DNA from: Cyanobacteria bacterium SIG27
Lineage (GTDB): Bacteria; Cyanobacteriota; Vampirovibrionia; Gastranaerophilales; Gastranaerophilaceae
Assembly (NCBI GenBank): GCA_015152565.1
Contig: SUTT01000009.1
Span: forward strand, 1-57,328
Direction: 5' to 3'
Length of the DNA stretch: 57,328 bases
Positions 42,386 through 51,734 of the stretch are shown here, one piece after another. The first letter of the stretch is position 1. Every line of letters starts with the position of its first letter. The position numbers and the translations under genes were made by a program. The notes beneath the pieces are model-generated. The model was not told the origin of the DNA and ran no database searches. It saw only the letters and a list, made by a program, of their open reading frames with translations.

Positions 42386-45300
42386 ATGGAATTTCAAAAA
42401 GACGAGCTAAATGAAATATTAAACATTTTCCAGCAAGAAAGTTCTGAAATCATTGCTTCAATGGATGAAAAGCTTTTGAGATTGGAAAAAGATAGCACCG
42501 ATAAAGACCTTGCTATGCATTTATTTAGAGATGCACACTCTCTAAAAGGTTCTGCTCGTATGCTTGGATTTGAAGAAATTCAAAATATTGCTCATAAAAT
42601 TGAAGATATAATTAGTTTAATCAGAGAAGATAAACTAGAAATTACATCAAAAATAACCGACACAATTTCAGAGTGTCTTGATTTTATTTTGATGTTGATA
42701 AATAAAACAGTAGCCCAAAAAGAAGAATATAAAAGCCCTGAATACCAGCTATACATTGAAAAACTGAAAAATATATCAAAAGAAGAACAAGAAATAGACT
42801 ATATTAGCCTTGAAAATGAATTTGAACCCGACAAAAAAGAGATTTTAGCCAAATTTGAAGAAATTGAAAATATCGTCATAGATATTTTATACATTGTTTC
42901 AAAAACAAGAATTGATAAAAATTACAATCAAATTTATGAAATAGAAAGAAAAATCGCCGATTTTCAATCATTAACATCTGCAATTAAAAATGAACATTTT
43001 AATTCTATTAAAAATACTGCGCACAATATATTAAATGCGATTGATAAATTCAGAACATCAGACAACAAAGCGTTTTCATTTTTAGATGTTAATAATTCGA
43101 CAACAAGTTTCATTGAAGCGCTTTATCACTTTGCTCAAAAAGAAAAAATTAAAATAAAAGACTTTTATGAAATTGTAGAAAACAAATTAAACAAAAAAGA
43201 AGAAGTAACTGTCGTTCAATTTGATAAATTAAACGAAATCATCCAACGAATTCCTTTAATGGAGCTCAACTCTTCTTTTTATGACGAAGTTCTTACTTTA
43301 GTAAATGATGTAATCGAAAAAGAGCTAAACCCTGATATTAAACAAATATATTCTGATTTTAAAAAAATTCTAAATCTTTTAAAAGAATTAGACATTTCAA
43401 CAACGCAAGATTTAAGCCAAGGCTTCAAAGAAGTTCTAGAAGCAATAAAAACGCAAGATAAAAGCGTAATAAACGAAGCAAAAATTAAAATCAACGTTAT
43501 TAAAACAATGGTTAATTTTCAAAACAAAGGAAAAATCAAAAAACAATCCAATATTAAACAAGCAGAAATTAACCAAAGAGAAATTTTAAACACGATTACA
43601 AACACGGAAATTAAAACTCTTAGGGTAGATTCAGCTAAACTTGATAATTTAGTTGGACAAATTGGGGAACTTATTGTTTCAAAAATCAAAACAAACGAAC
43701 AACTTTCTCTAGCCAAAAAAATTAACAATGAAATGATAGATTGGCAAAAGAATTTTTCAAAAATGGAATATTATGTTAAATATTTCGATAAAAAATATCT
43801 TTCTGACCCAAAAAATTCTACTCAAGATTACAGAAAAATAATCATCCACAATAAACAGCTTGCGACTTTAATTGAACAACATAATGAAAAAATTAACGAT
43901 TTAATTAAAGGGATGTCTGTTTTATTTAAACAACTTCAAGAAAGCGAAACAAAGCTTAATTCCACCACAACTGAAATTGAAGAAATGGTTAAAAATATGA
44001 GAATTTTGCCATTATCAACAATTTTTCAGCTTTTTCCTCGAATGGTGCACAACATTGCAAGAGATAAAGGCAAAAAAATCGATTTAGAAATTATTGGCGC
44101 CGATATTACAGCTGATAAAACCATTATTGAAGAACTAAAAATCCCCCTAATGCATATCATTAGAAACTCAATTGACCATGGGATTGAAGATGTTGAAACA
44201 AGAAAATTATTAGGCAAAAACCCAATCGGTAAAATTGAAATCAAAGCAAGCTACAAAGACAACAAAATCATTGTTGATGTTAAAGACGATGGACGTGGGC
44301 TAGACATTGAAAAAATCAAAGCAAAAGCCCTTGAAAAGCAGCTTTTAACAAAAGAAGAAATTTCAGCCATTAGCGATGAAGAACTGATGAATTTGATTTT
44401 TTATCCTGGTTTTTCAACGGAAGACTTCGTAACAGAGCTTTCAGGACGTGGCTTAGGGCTTGATATTGTTAATAATAAAATTAACCACATGCAAGGAAGA
44501 ATTGACATTTTCTCGCAACTAAACAAGGGGACTGTTGTTCGTGTTATTCTTCCTGCAACAGTTGCAACAAAAAAAGTGTTCATCATTGAAGAACAAAAGC
44601 AACTTTGGGCGATTGAATCTTTTGTAATTAAAACAATTGTCAGAATTAATTCTGATGAAATTTTTGAAAAAGATAATCGAAATTATTATATCTACAATAA
44701 AAATGCCATTGTAATCTATACTCTTTCTCAAATTTTAAACTTTGAAAATACCCCAAGAGAAACAAATAAATATACTTTAATGATTATTGAAACCGAAAGC
44801 GCTACTTTTGGTATTATTGTTGAAAAATTGATTTCTGACCAAGAAATCGTACATAAAAAACTCGCTCCACCATTATATAAAGTAAAACATATTTCAGGAA
44901 TAACAACTCTTGCTAATGGCGAAGCGTGTTTGATTTTAAGCGTTTCAGACATCATATCAACCATCAATTCTAAAAAAATCGGTACAAAAATCATCTCTAA
45001 AAATGGAATTTTAAAAACTAAAGACAATTTTAAATATAAAATTTTAATTGTAGATGATTCTCATACAACAAGAATTCTTCAAAAAAATATCTTATCAAAC
45101 CACGGTTACAACGTAACCACCGCAACAAACCCAATAAATGCACTAGAGAAAACAGCGCTAAATAGCTATGATTTAATAATTTCAGATATTCAGATGCCTG
45201 AAATGAATGGTTTTCAATTTATTGAAAAATTAAGAAAAGATTCAAGATATGAAAAAATTCCAATTATTATCGTAAGCTCTGAACCAAAAGAAAACCACAC

Positions 45301-45400
45301 CCAAGAAATCGAAAGCACAAAAATCATAAAATACATTGAAAAGAATTTATTCAAACAAAATGAATTAATTGATTTTATCGAAGGTATTTTGAATTATTAA
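42386..45400 (+). CDS. cheA: Hybrid CheA histidine kinase with C-terminal receiver
   Basis: A 1004-aa CheA. The HPt domain (~1-115) has 'HLFRDAHSLKGSARML' with phosphorylated His51. A long helical region (~120-400) is unassigned. The P3 dimer segment starts 'LRVDSAKLDNLVGQIGELIV'. The kinase has N-box 'HIIRNSIDHGIED', 'DDGRGLD' and 'LSGRGLGLDIVNNKI'. A CheW-like P5 domain follows. The C-terminal REC (~885-1004) has D934 in 'IISDIQMPEMNG'. CheA-REC hybrids are typical of twitching-motility systems (ChpA, PixL, HmpN). No separate cheY, cheB or cheR is seen. Its last 4 bp overlap comEC. Confidence 0.92.
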   Translation: MEFQKDELNEILNIFQQESSEIIASMDEKLLRLEKDSTDKDLAMHLFRDAHSLKGSARMLGFEEIQNIAHKIEDIISLIREDKLEITSKITDTISECLDFILMLINKTVAQKEEYKSPEYQLYIEKLKNISKEEQEIDYISLENEFEPDKKEILAKFEEIENIVIDILYIVSKTRIDKNYNQIYEIERKIADFQSLTSAIKNEHFNSIKNTAHNILNAIDKFRTSDNKAFSFLDVNNSTTSFIEALYHFAQKEKIKIKDFYEIVENKLNKKEEVTVVQFDKLNEIIQRIPLMELNSSFYDEVLTLVNDVIEKELNPDIKQIYSDFKKILNLLKELDISTTQDLSQGFKEVLEAIKTQDKSVINEAKIKINVIKTMVNFQNKGKIKKQSNIKQAEINQREILNTITNTEIKTLRVDSAKLDNLVGQIGELIVSKIKTNEQLSLAKKINNEMIDWQKNFSKMEYYVKYFDKKYLSDPKNSTQDYRKIIIHNKQLATLIEQHNEKINDLIKGMSVLFKQLQESETKLNSTTTEIEEMVKNMRILPLSTIFQLFPRMVHNIARDKGKKIDLEIIGADITADKTIIEELKIPLMHIIRNSIDHGIEDVETRKLLGKNPIGKIEIKASYKDNKIIVDVKDDGRGLDIEKIKAKALEKQLLTKEEISAISDEELMNLIFYPGFSTEDFVTELSGRGLGLDIVNNKINHMQGRIDIFSQLNKGTVVRVILPATVATKKVFIIEEQKQLWAIESFVIKTIVRINSDEIFEKDNRNYYIYNKNAIVIYTLSQILNFENTPRETNKYTLMIIETESATFGIIVEKLISDQEIVHKKLAPPLYKVKHISGITTLANGEACLILSVSDIISTINSKKIGTKIISKNGILKTKDNFKYKILIVDDSHTTRILQKNILSNHGYNVTTATNPINALEKTALNSYDLIISDIQMPEMNGFQFIEKLRKDSRYEKIPIIIVSSEPKENHTQEIESTKIIKYIEKNLFKQNELIDFIEGILNY

Positions 45401-47922
45401 TTTAAATTTTTTTGAATAAACTTTTGAAAAAATTCATTTTTATGAAAAGGAATTTTTGGTTTTTCTATAAATCTCAAAGTTTGAAGTTTTTTTATCTCAA
45501 TATTAAAATGATAAATTTTTTCATCGTCATTTTTTAAAATAATCTTAGAAAAACCAAAATTTTTAGTTGAAATTGTTTTAATGTTATTTCTATCTAAAAT
45601 TTCAATTGTCGAAAAATGAGGATGATTAAATTTATTAAAACCAACAGAAATCAAAGCGTAATCAGGCTTTAACTCTTTAATCATTTCATCTGTAATGCTT
45701 CCTTTTGCGCCATGGTGCCCAATTTTTAAAATATCAATTTTGTTTGGCAAAAATGTTTTAATGTTTTCATAACCAACATGACCACTATCAGCCATAAATA
45801 AAATATTTTTATTTTTATAATTCAAAAGAGTAACAATAGAAGCTTCGTTATCTATATTTTTATTATTTTCGACTAAAGGAACATAGGTTTTAAATGTTAA
45901 ATCTTTTTCTTGATAAACTATTTCATCATTTTTTGCAATTTTATAGTTAATTTTGTTATTTTTTAAATAATTTAAAATTTCATCAGATATTAAAGATTTT
46001 GCTTCGTCTTTTTGGATTATTACTTGCTTAACTTTGTTTTCTTTTAAAATATCGATTGTTCCTGCGCAATGATCCATATCAAAATGGGTTATAATTAAAA
46101 CTTCAAGAGAATTTATTCTTTTATTTTTTAGATATTTATTTATGATTAACTGAGCGCTTGATGTACCTTTATATGACTTTTTGCCTGCATCTATCATAAT
46201 ATATTTATTTTTAGGAGTTTTAATCAAAAAACTATCCGCATTTTCAACGTCAAACATCATAATTTCAAGCTCATTTTTAAAATTTTCAATTTTTATAAAG
46301 CTCAAGAAAAACAATGAAATCGACACCAAAAGGAGAATTAAATGTTTTTTGTTTTTAAAATTGGTTTTTAAATTTAAAGTTAAAAATAAAACAATTATCC
46401 AAAAATCAAAAATTTGAAAAATATTTAGCGCATAAGTTGAAATTAACGAAATTTTAAAAGAAGCAAAAAATTCGCTAATTTTCACTAATAACGTTAGAAA
46501 AATATTAGCTATAAAATCAAAAATTTTAATAATTATTCCATCAAACCCAGGAATTAAAGCCAAAATCGAACTTACAAACCCAAGAAAGCTCAAAACCCCG
46601 ATAAAAGGAACAACGGCGATATTAGCCAATAAACTAAAAGGCGCAAAATTGTTAAAATAATGCATTTGCAGAGGTATAACAAACAATTGCGCAACTAAAG
46701 GAACAGCAACAACTGACGCTAAGGCTGACGGTGAAAAAAGAAAAATCAAATATTTTTTAAATCTTGAAGAATTTTTGTATTTTTCTTTGAATTTTTTATC
46801 CAAATTATCAAACTTTGAAATAATAACAGGAACACATACAACAAGCCCAATAGTAACTATAAAAGACAGTTGAAAACCAATATCAAATATCATTTTAGGC
46901 GAAATTAAAAGCATTAAAAATCCAACAAAGAAAATTAACGCCAAAGAATTTGCATTTCTATCAATTATTTTTCCAAAAAGAACAAATAAAAGCATAATGC
47001 TCGCTCTTAAAATGCTTGGAGGAAAACCAGTCATAAAGGTATATAAAATAACACAAATTGCTCCTGTTAAAATCGAAAGATTATAAGGAAAGCGAATTAA
47101 AGACGCTATCCACCACCAAATTCCATAAATCAAAGCAACGTTTAACCCGCTTGCCGCAAGCAAATGAAGCAATCCTGAATTTTTAAAATTTTCTTTTATT
47201 TCTTCATCAGGATTTATTGTTTCAGAACCAAAAACAATTCCGCCTAATATTTCTAAATTTGGAGATTTTATGTTTTTGGCGTGTTTATCTATGATTTTAT
47301 TTCTTATTTTTTCAAATTTATTTAGTGCATAATACCATTTGTCACTTTTATCAACACTTTTTAATTTTTTATAAGAATCAACATATAAAATATTTTTTAC
47401 ATCTTTATTTAATAAATATCTTTCATAATCAAATTGATATGGGTTACTTGAGGGGTTCGGGGTTCTTAATTTGCCGCTAAATTCAACATAATCTCCAATT
47501 TCAAACTTTTCATCAATAATTTCATTATCGATACTAACTAAAAATTTAGTGTTTACATCATTATATTTTTCTTGATTAATATTTGCACTATCTGCCCTAA
47601 AAAAGAATTTTGTTTTTTGATTTTTTATTGAAACATCACTGTGGCTTATAATTTGCCCTTTTATTGTTGCAAAGTTTGATATTAAATTATCCAGTTCATC
47701 TGCCAAATTAAAAGAATTTAGCGCTCTAATTAACCCTGCAAAAAAGATAAAATATAAAATCAGAGATTTTTTAAAATCTAAATCTAAAAACTTTATTAAA
47801 AGTAAAAGCACAACAAAAACAGTAAAACTTGCAAAAATTTCAAAGTGATAAAAATATGAAATCACTCCAAAAATATAAAATAATGTAATTAAAATCGTAA
47901 ATAGTTTTACCTTATTCATCAA
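45397..47922 (-). CDS. comEC: ComEC/Rec2 DNA-uptake channel
   Basis: ComEC passes single-stranded transforming DNA across the inner membrane. An N-terminal DUF4131-like region with membrane helices and an OB-like part (~1-190) precedes the Competence domain (~225-510), with 'GLLHLLAASGLNVALIYG', 'FPPSILRASIMLLF' and many helices. The C-terminal metallo-beta-lactamase domain (~560-800) has 'ITHFDMDHCAG' and 'LKIGHHGAKGS'. The 841 aa are full length. It is 2 bp downstream of ftsY. With prepilin-like proteins in the window it suggests natural competence, but no comEA or pilus motor gene is here. Confidence 0.92.
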   Translation of the reverse strand: MMNKVKLFTILITLFYIFGVISYFYHFEIFASFTVFVVLLLLIKFLDLDFKKSLILYFIFFAGLIRALNSFNLADELDNLISNFATIKGQIISHSDVSIKNQKTKFFFRADSANINQEKYNDVNTKFLVSIDNEIIDEKFEIGDYVEFSGKLRTPNPSSNPYQFDYERYLLNKDVKNILYVDSYKKLKSVDKSDKWYYALNKFEKIRNKIIDKHAKNIKSPNLEILGGIVFGSETINPDEEIKENFKNSGLLHLLAASGLNVALIYGIWWWIASLIRFPYNLSILTGAICVILYTFMTGFPPSILRASIMLLFVLFGKIIDRNANSLALIFFVGFLMLLISPKMIFDIGFQLSFIVTIGLVVCVPVIISKFDNLDKKFKEKYKNSSRFKKYLIFLFSPSALASVVAVPLVAQLFVIPLQMHYFNNFAPFSLLANIAVVPFIGVLSFLGFVSSILALIPGFDGIIIKIFDFIANIFLTLLVKISEFFASFKISLISTYALNIFQIFDFWIIVLFLTLNLKTNFKNKKHLILLLVSISLFFLSFIKIENFKNELEIMMFDVENADSFLIKTPKNKYIMIDAGKKSYKGTSSAQLIINKYLKNKRINSLEVLIITHFDMDHCAGTIDILKENKVKQVIIQKDEAKSLISDEILNYLKNNKINYKIAKNDEIVYQEKDLTFKTYVPLVENNKNIDNEASIVTLLNYKNKNILFMADSGHVGYENIKTFLPNKIDILKIGHHGAKGSITDEMIKELKPDYALISVGFNKFNHPHFSTIEILDRNNIKTISTKNFGFSKIILKNDDEKIYHFNIEIKKLQTLRFIEKPKIPFHKNEFFQKFIQKNLN

Positions 47923-47924
47923 AA

Positions 47925-48875
47925 TTACTCATCGAAAAGGGCGTTTATAAAATCATTCTTATTAAAATCGATTAAATCTTCTATTCCTTCTCCGATACCA
48001 ATTAATTTTGTAGGTAATTTTAAATCTTTTGCAATTGAAAAAATAATTCCGCCTTTTGGAGTTCCATCCAGTTTTGTTATAGCAATAGCTGATAAATCAA
48101 CTGCTTCGTTGAACACCATCGCCTGATTTAGCCCATTTTGCCCCTGAGAACCATCTAAAACTAAAATTGTTTCAAGATTATCATTTTCTATTTTTTTATA
48201 AATTACATTTTTTATTTTTTTAAGCTCTTCAATTAAATTAAACTTGTTTTGCAATCTTCCAGCGCTATCAATAATTACAACATTATAGCCTTGAGCTCGT
48301 GCCATATCGATGGAGCGATATGCTAAAGATGCACTATCTGCTTTATCTTCCCTTAAAATATCAACTCCTGCACGTTTTGACCAAACATCAAGTTGCTCTT
48401 CTGCTGCTGCTCTAAAGGTATCTCCGGCAACTAAAAGAACTTTTTCGCCTTGTTGTTTAAAACGATTTGCAAGTTTTCCAATTAAAGTGGTTTTTCCTGC
48501 ACCATTTACGCCTACAACAAAATAAACGTTGATTTTATCTTTATCAAATTTAAGTTTGTTTTCTTCTTCTAAATTTAAGATATTGCTAAATTCTTGTTTT
48601 AAAAAGTCTTTCAGTTGAGAGCTTCTAATTTTTTCATTTTTAATTTTTTCAACAAGATTGGTTGATAAATCTACTCCTAAATCAGCTTTAATAAGCATAG
48701 ATTCAACATCATCTAATTCAAATTCATCTAGAATTTTATCACCACTAACAACAGCTACAACATTATCAATTAATGAGCCTGCTGTTTTAGATAATGCATT
48801 TTTTAAAAGCCCAAAACCTTGGTTTTGAGCCTTTTCAATATTCTTTTCTTCTTTTTTCTTGAAAAAATTAAACAT
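47925..48875 (-). CDS. ftsY: Signal recognition particle receptor FtsY
   Basis: FtsY is the SRP GTPase receptor that docks ribosomes at the membrane. The N domain (~20-95) is followed by the G domain: P-loop 'GVNGAGKTTLIGKLA', 'DTFRAAAEEQLDVW', 'DSAGRLQNK', 'TKLDGTPKGG' and 'GIGEGIEDLIDF'. At 316 aa the acidic A domain is nearly absent, as in many bacteria outside Enterobacteria. It overlaps nusB by 8 bp and precedes comEC. Confidence 0.95.
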   Translation of the reverse strand: MFNFFKKKEEKNIEKAQNQGFGLLKNALSKTAGSLIDNVVAVVSGDKILDEFELDDVESMLIKADLGVDLSTNLVEKIKNEKIRSSQLKDFLKQEFSNILNLEEENKLKFDKDKINVYFVVGVNGAGKTTLIGKLANRFKQQGEKVLLVAGDTFRAAAEEQLDVWSKRAGVDILREDKADSASLAYRSIDMARAQGYNVVIIDSAGRLQNKFNLIEELKKIKNVIYKKIENDNLETILVLDGSQGQNGLNQAMVFNEAVDLSAIAITKLDGTPKGGIIFSIAKDLKLPTKLIGIGEGIEDLIDFNKNDFINALFDE

Positions 48876-49521
48876 ATTTTTCTACAACTCTTGCTAAAAT
48901 ACCATTGATGAATGATGGAGAATCATCTGTTGAATATTTTTTAGCTAATTCTAGCGCTTCATCAATAACAACCTTGTGTGGGGCATCTTTAATAAAAGCT
49001 AATTCAGTAATTGAAATTCTTAAAATGTCTTTATCGATTTTAAAAATTCTCTCAATATCCCATCCAAAAGCAAATTCGCTAATCATTTTATCAATTTCAT
49101 CTTTATGATTTTTATATTCAGAGCAAATTGTCATAATGTATTCTTGAACATCTTCTTGATTAGATAAAGTAGACAATTCAGCAATATCAAGTGCACTTAG
49201 GGTTTTTTCAGCTGCAGCTAACATAGAATCAATTTTGGCTTCAAAATCAGATGTCATAGGTAAAACAACTGGAATATTTTCACAATCTATAGGGCGAGAA
49301 AGATTATCTTCGTGGTTATTTTCGTATTCAATAATTTGATTTTTGATATCGTTTAATTTAGATACGCAATGTGAAATTTCATCAGTTGCAGATGAAACCA
49401 AAGTTCTAACAGATTTAAGTACAATTGATGAAAAGTCTTCTTGTTTATATTTTTCTAAATTTTTATCTAATTGAGAAAATAGTATCAGCGCTAATTCTCT
49501 GCTTGCTCTTCTTGCTTGCAT
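48868..49521 (-). CDS. nusB: NusB transcription antitermination factor, long form
   Basis: NusB binds boxA RNA with NusE (S10) in rRNA antitermination. The N-terminal 'RRASRELALILFSQLD' and the C-terminal half ('FAFGWDIERIFKIDKDILRISITELAFI', 'KVVIDEALELAKKYSTDDSPSFINGILARV') are family hallmarks. The 217 aa exceed the usual ~140 because of a helical insertion at ~25-105. Cyanobacterial NusB is similarly long, which supports the lineage. A ribosome site AAGGA precedes the ATG. It heads the nusB-ftsY-comEC operon. Confidence 0.88.
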   Translation of the reverse strand: MQARRASRELALILFSQLDKNLEKYKQEDFSSIVLKSVRTLVSSATDEISHCVSKLNDIKNQIIEYENNHEDNLSRPIDCENIPVVLPMTSDFEAKIDSMLAAAEKTLSALDIAELSTLSNQEDVQEYIMTICSEYKNHKDEIDKMISEFAFGWDIERIFKIDKDILRISITELAFIKDAPHKVVIDEALELAKKYSTDDSPSFINGILARVVEKYV

Positions 49522-49580
49522 TATTTTTAATTCCTTTTTTAATGTGAGATAAATAAATTATATTTTGAAAAAAGCTAATT

Positions 49581-50648
49581 TCATAGAATTTTTTTAATAA
49601 TTTCGTTATATTTATTCATAATTTTTTCTCTAGTATAGTTTTGAATATTTAAAAGTGATTTTTTGGCTATTTCTTCTTTTTCAATTGAATTAATTTTTTC
49701 TAAAACCTCTTTAATTTCTTGAATTTTTGGTTCAATTAAATATCCATTTTCGTTATTTTTTATAATCCCATCAATTCCTGTTCCTTTTGTGCCAATTACA
49801 ATTAAGCCTCTTGCGAGCGCTTCAAGATAAGATAAACCAAAAGTTTCATTTATTGATGGCAAAATAAAAACATCATTTTCATCTAATTTATCCCAAATTA
49901 AATCGTGCTTAATGTGAGAATAAATTTTAATTTTATTTTCTAGATTATATTTTTTAATTAGTTTTTCAAGCTTCGAGCGTTCTTTTCCATCTCCATAAAT
50001 GGAATATTCAAAATCAAAATCGACGTTTTTTAGCGCTTCAATTACTAAATTAATATTTTTTCTTTTAATTAATTTTGATAGTGTGATTATTTTCAATTTA
50101 TCTTTATAGAACGTCTTTTTTTCAACAATTTTTTCACTATCAACAAATGATGGAAGAATGAAATTTGCCCCCATTTTTTTAGCTAAAAATTCATTTCTAG
50201 CCCCAATTAATGTTGAGTTTTTGAGTGCTTTTTTTAGTCTATTTTTAAAATAAATTGAATATTTTAAACTTGATAATACTGTCCAATCGCTTTGATGAAC
50301 AATTGAAATATGAGGCAATTTTAATTGTTGATTAATTAAAGATGCATAAATATGACCTGATGGCATGTGAGAAATAATTAAATCAAAAGAATCATCTAAA
50401 AAATATGTATTTTTATCTAAAAAAGGTAAAAAGAAATTTTTATTGTAAATTCTTATTCCATTTCTTGTTATTTCACACTCCGGAACAATTTTATGTCCTC
50501 TTAAAATCGAATTAAATAAAAAATTCGGTCTAATTACAAAAACACTATCACCCTGTGCTTTAAATCCAAGAGCAAAATCTTCAATCACATTTGGAATTGT
50601 TCTATCTTCAAGAATTGGATATAAATCTGTAATTAAAAGAATTTTCAT
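49581..50648 (-). CDS. GT4-family glycosyltransferase
   Basis: A 355-aa GT-B fold glycosyltransferase. The N-terminus is 'MKILLITDLYP', with 'HISIVHQSDW' in the acceptor domain. The nucleotide-sugar domain begins 'KLKIITLSKLIKRKNINLVIEAL', with 'IYGDGKERSKLEKLI' and the E-x7-E type motif 'PSINETFGLSYLEALARG'. It probably builds a surface polysaccharide or glycolipid. The ATG at 50648 is chosen because the family N-terminus begins there and a -10 box lies exactly 6 nt upstream; an in-frame extension to 50717 has no support. It is divergent from the atp operon. Confidence 0.85.
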   Translation of the reverse strand: MKILLITDLYPILEDRTIPNVIEDFALGFKAQGDSVFVIRPNFLFNSILRGHKIVPECEITRNGIRIYNKNFFLPFLDKNTYFLDDSFDLIISHMPSGHIYASLINQQLKLPHISIVHQSDWTVLSSLKYSIYFKNRLKKALKNSTLIGARNEFLAKKMGANFILPSFVDSEKIVEKKTFYKDKLKIITLSKLIKRKNINLVIEALKNVDFDFEYSIYGDGKERSKLEKLIKKYNLENKIKIYSHIKHDLIWDKLDENDVFILPSINETFGLSYLEALARGLIVIGTKGTGIDGIIKNNENGYLIEPKIQEIKEVLEKINSIEKEEIAKKSLLNIQNYTREKIMNKYNEIIKKIL

Positions 50649-50654
50649 AAAACA

Positions 50655-50683
50655 ATCATAGTTTTTTTTACAATTTTTCGCAA
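50655..50683 (-). promoter_or_regulatory. Promoter giving leaderless mRNA for GT4 gene
   Basis: On the minus strand TTGCGA (50683-50678), a 17-bp spacer and TATGAT (50660-50655) are followed by six bases and the ATG at 50648. No Shine-Dalgarno. It matches the architecture at 20465-20499. Confidence 0.6.
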
Positions 50684-50764
50684 ATTTAAAATTTTCATCC
50701 AAACGGATTACAAGCAAACAACTAAATTAAGTTAAGATAAACAAAGGATAAGATAGGAAATATT

Positions 50765-51445
50765 ATGGGACACCATTGGATAGTAGAAATCTTCGGCTTG
50801 GAATTTAATATGAACACATTAATTGCAATGTGGTCAGCTATGCTATTTTTGCTTGTTTTGGCATTTTTAGGCACAAGAAAAATTTCAATTTTCCCATCAA
50901 AACTTCAATTAATTTTAGAAAAAATATTAGGCTATTTTGATAATCTTGTTGGTGGAATGATTCACGAAGGCGGAAGAAAACATTTCCCCCTAATTGCTTC
51001 GTTATTTTTATTTATCGTAACAGCAAATTTAATGGGTCAATTACCGCTAAAAATGATTGAACTTAAACACGGAGAAATTGCTTCTCCAACAAACGATATT
51101 AATCTAACAGCTGGGTTAGCTATCATAGTTTTAGTATATTACGTTGTAGCTGGTCTAATAAAGAAGAAACACAAGTTTTTACTTCATGAAATTTCTTTTG
51201 TAGGAATAATTTCAATGCTGGTTGAAATCCTTGAACTTGTTACTCGCCCACTAACGCTGGCACTTCGTCTTTTTGGAAACATTTTAGCTGGTGAAATCTT
51301 AATCACAGCTCTTTTAGGGCTTGTTGCTTGGGGTTTACCTTTACCTATAATGTTTTTTGAAATATTGGTTGCTTGCGTTCAAGCGCTAGTATTTACAATG
51401 CTTACAACAGTTTATATTGCGACAGCAGTAAATGAACAACATTAA
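50765..51445 (+). CDS. atpB: ATP synthase subunit a
   Basis: This Fo membrane subunit forms the two proton half-channels beside the c-ring. The 226 aa have five to six helices. The key helix contains 'PLTLALRLFGNILAGEIL', with the essential Arg after 'LAL', and 'FEILVACVQALVFTMLTTVYIA' closes the protein. A family-typical 'ASLFLFIVTANLMGQLP' is also visible. AGGA precedes the ATG. It is the first gene of the operon; no atpI precedes it. Confidence 0.94.
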   Translation: MGHHWIVEIFGLEFNMNTLIAMWSAMLFLLVLAFLGTRKISIFPSKLQLILEKILGYFDNLVGGMIHEGGRKHFPLIASLFLFIVTANLMGQLPLKMIELKHGEIASPTNDINLTAGLAIIVLVYYVVAGLIKKKHKFLLHEISFVGIISMLVEILELVTRPLTLALRLFGNILAGEILITALLGLVAWGLPLPIMFFEILVACVQALVFTMLTTVYIATAVNEQH

Positions 51446-51482
51446 TAAAATCAAGTAAATAACTATAAAAAGGAGAATTAAA

Positions 51483-51728
51483 ATGGCAGACGTTCAAACA
51501 ATTTCAGAAATGGCTCAACTAGGCGCAGGTATTGCAATGGGCTTTGGTGCAATTGGTGCTGGTCTTGGTATTGGTTTTGCAACAAAAGGTTTGATGGATG
51601 CAATTTCAAGACAACCTGAAATCGCTGGTCAAGCAGTAGGTTTCTTCCTAGTTGGTGCAGCTTTAGCAGAAGCTTGTGCAATTTATGCTCTTGTTATCGC
51701 TATGAAATTATCAGGAATGATGGGTTAA
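51483..51728 (+). CDS. atpE: ATP synthase subunit c
   Basis: This 81-aa hairpin forms the rotor ring. Helix 1 is 'GFGAIGAGLGIGFATKGLM', the loop carries 'SRQPE', and helix 2 contains the ion-binding Glu63 in 'AALAEACAIYAL'. The helix-1 Gln that helps bind Na+ in sodium rings is Phe32, and no Ser/Thr follows Glu63, so proton coupling is likely. AAGGAG precedes the ATG. Confidence 0.95.
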   Translation: MADVQTISEMAQLGAGIAMGFGAIGAGLGIGFATKGLMDAISRQPEIAGQAVGFFLVGAALAEACAIYALVIAMKLSGMMG

Positions 51729-51734
51729 TAAATA

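Noticed and set aside
50649-50717. N-terminal 23-codon extension of the GT4 glycosyltransferase
   Set aside because: It has no ribosome site and covers the -35/-10 promoter; the family N-terminus starts at 50648.
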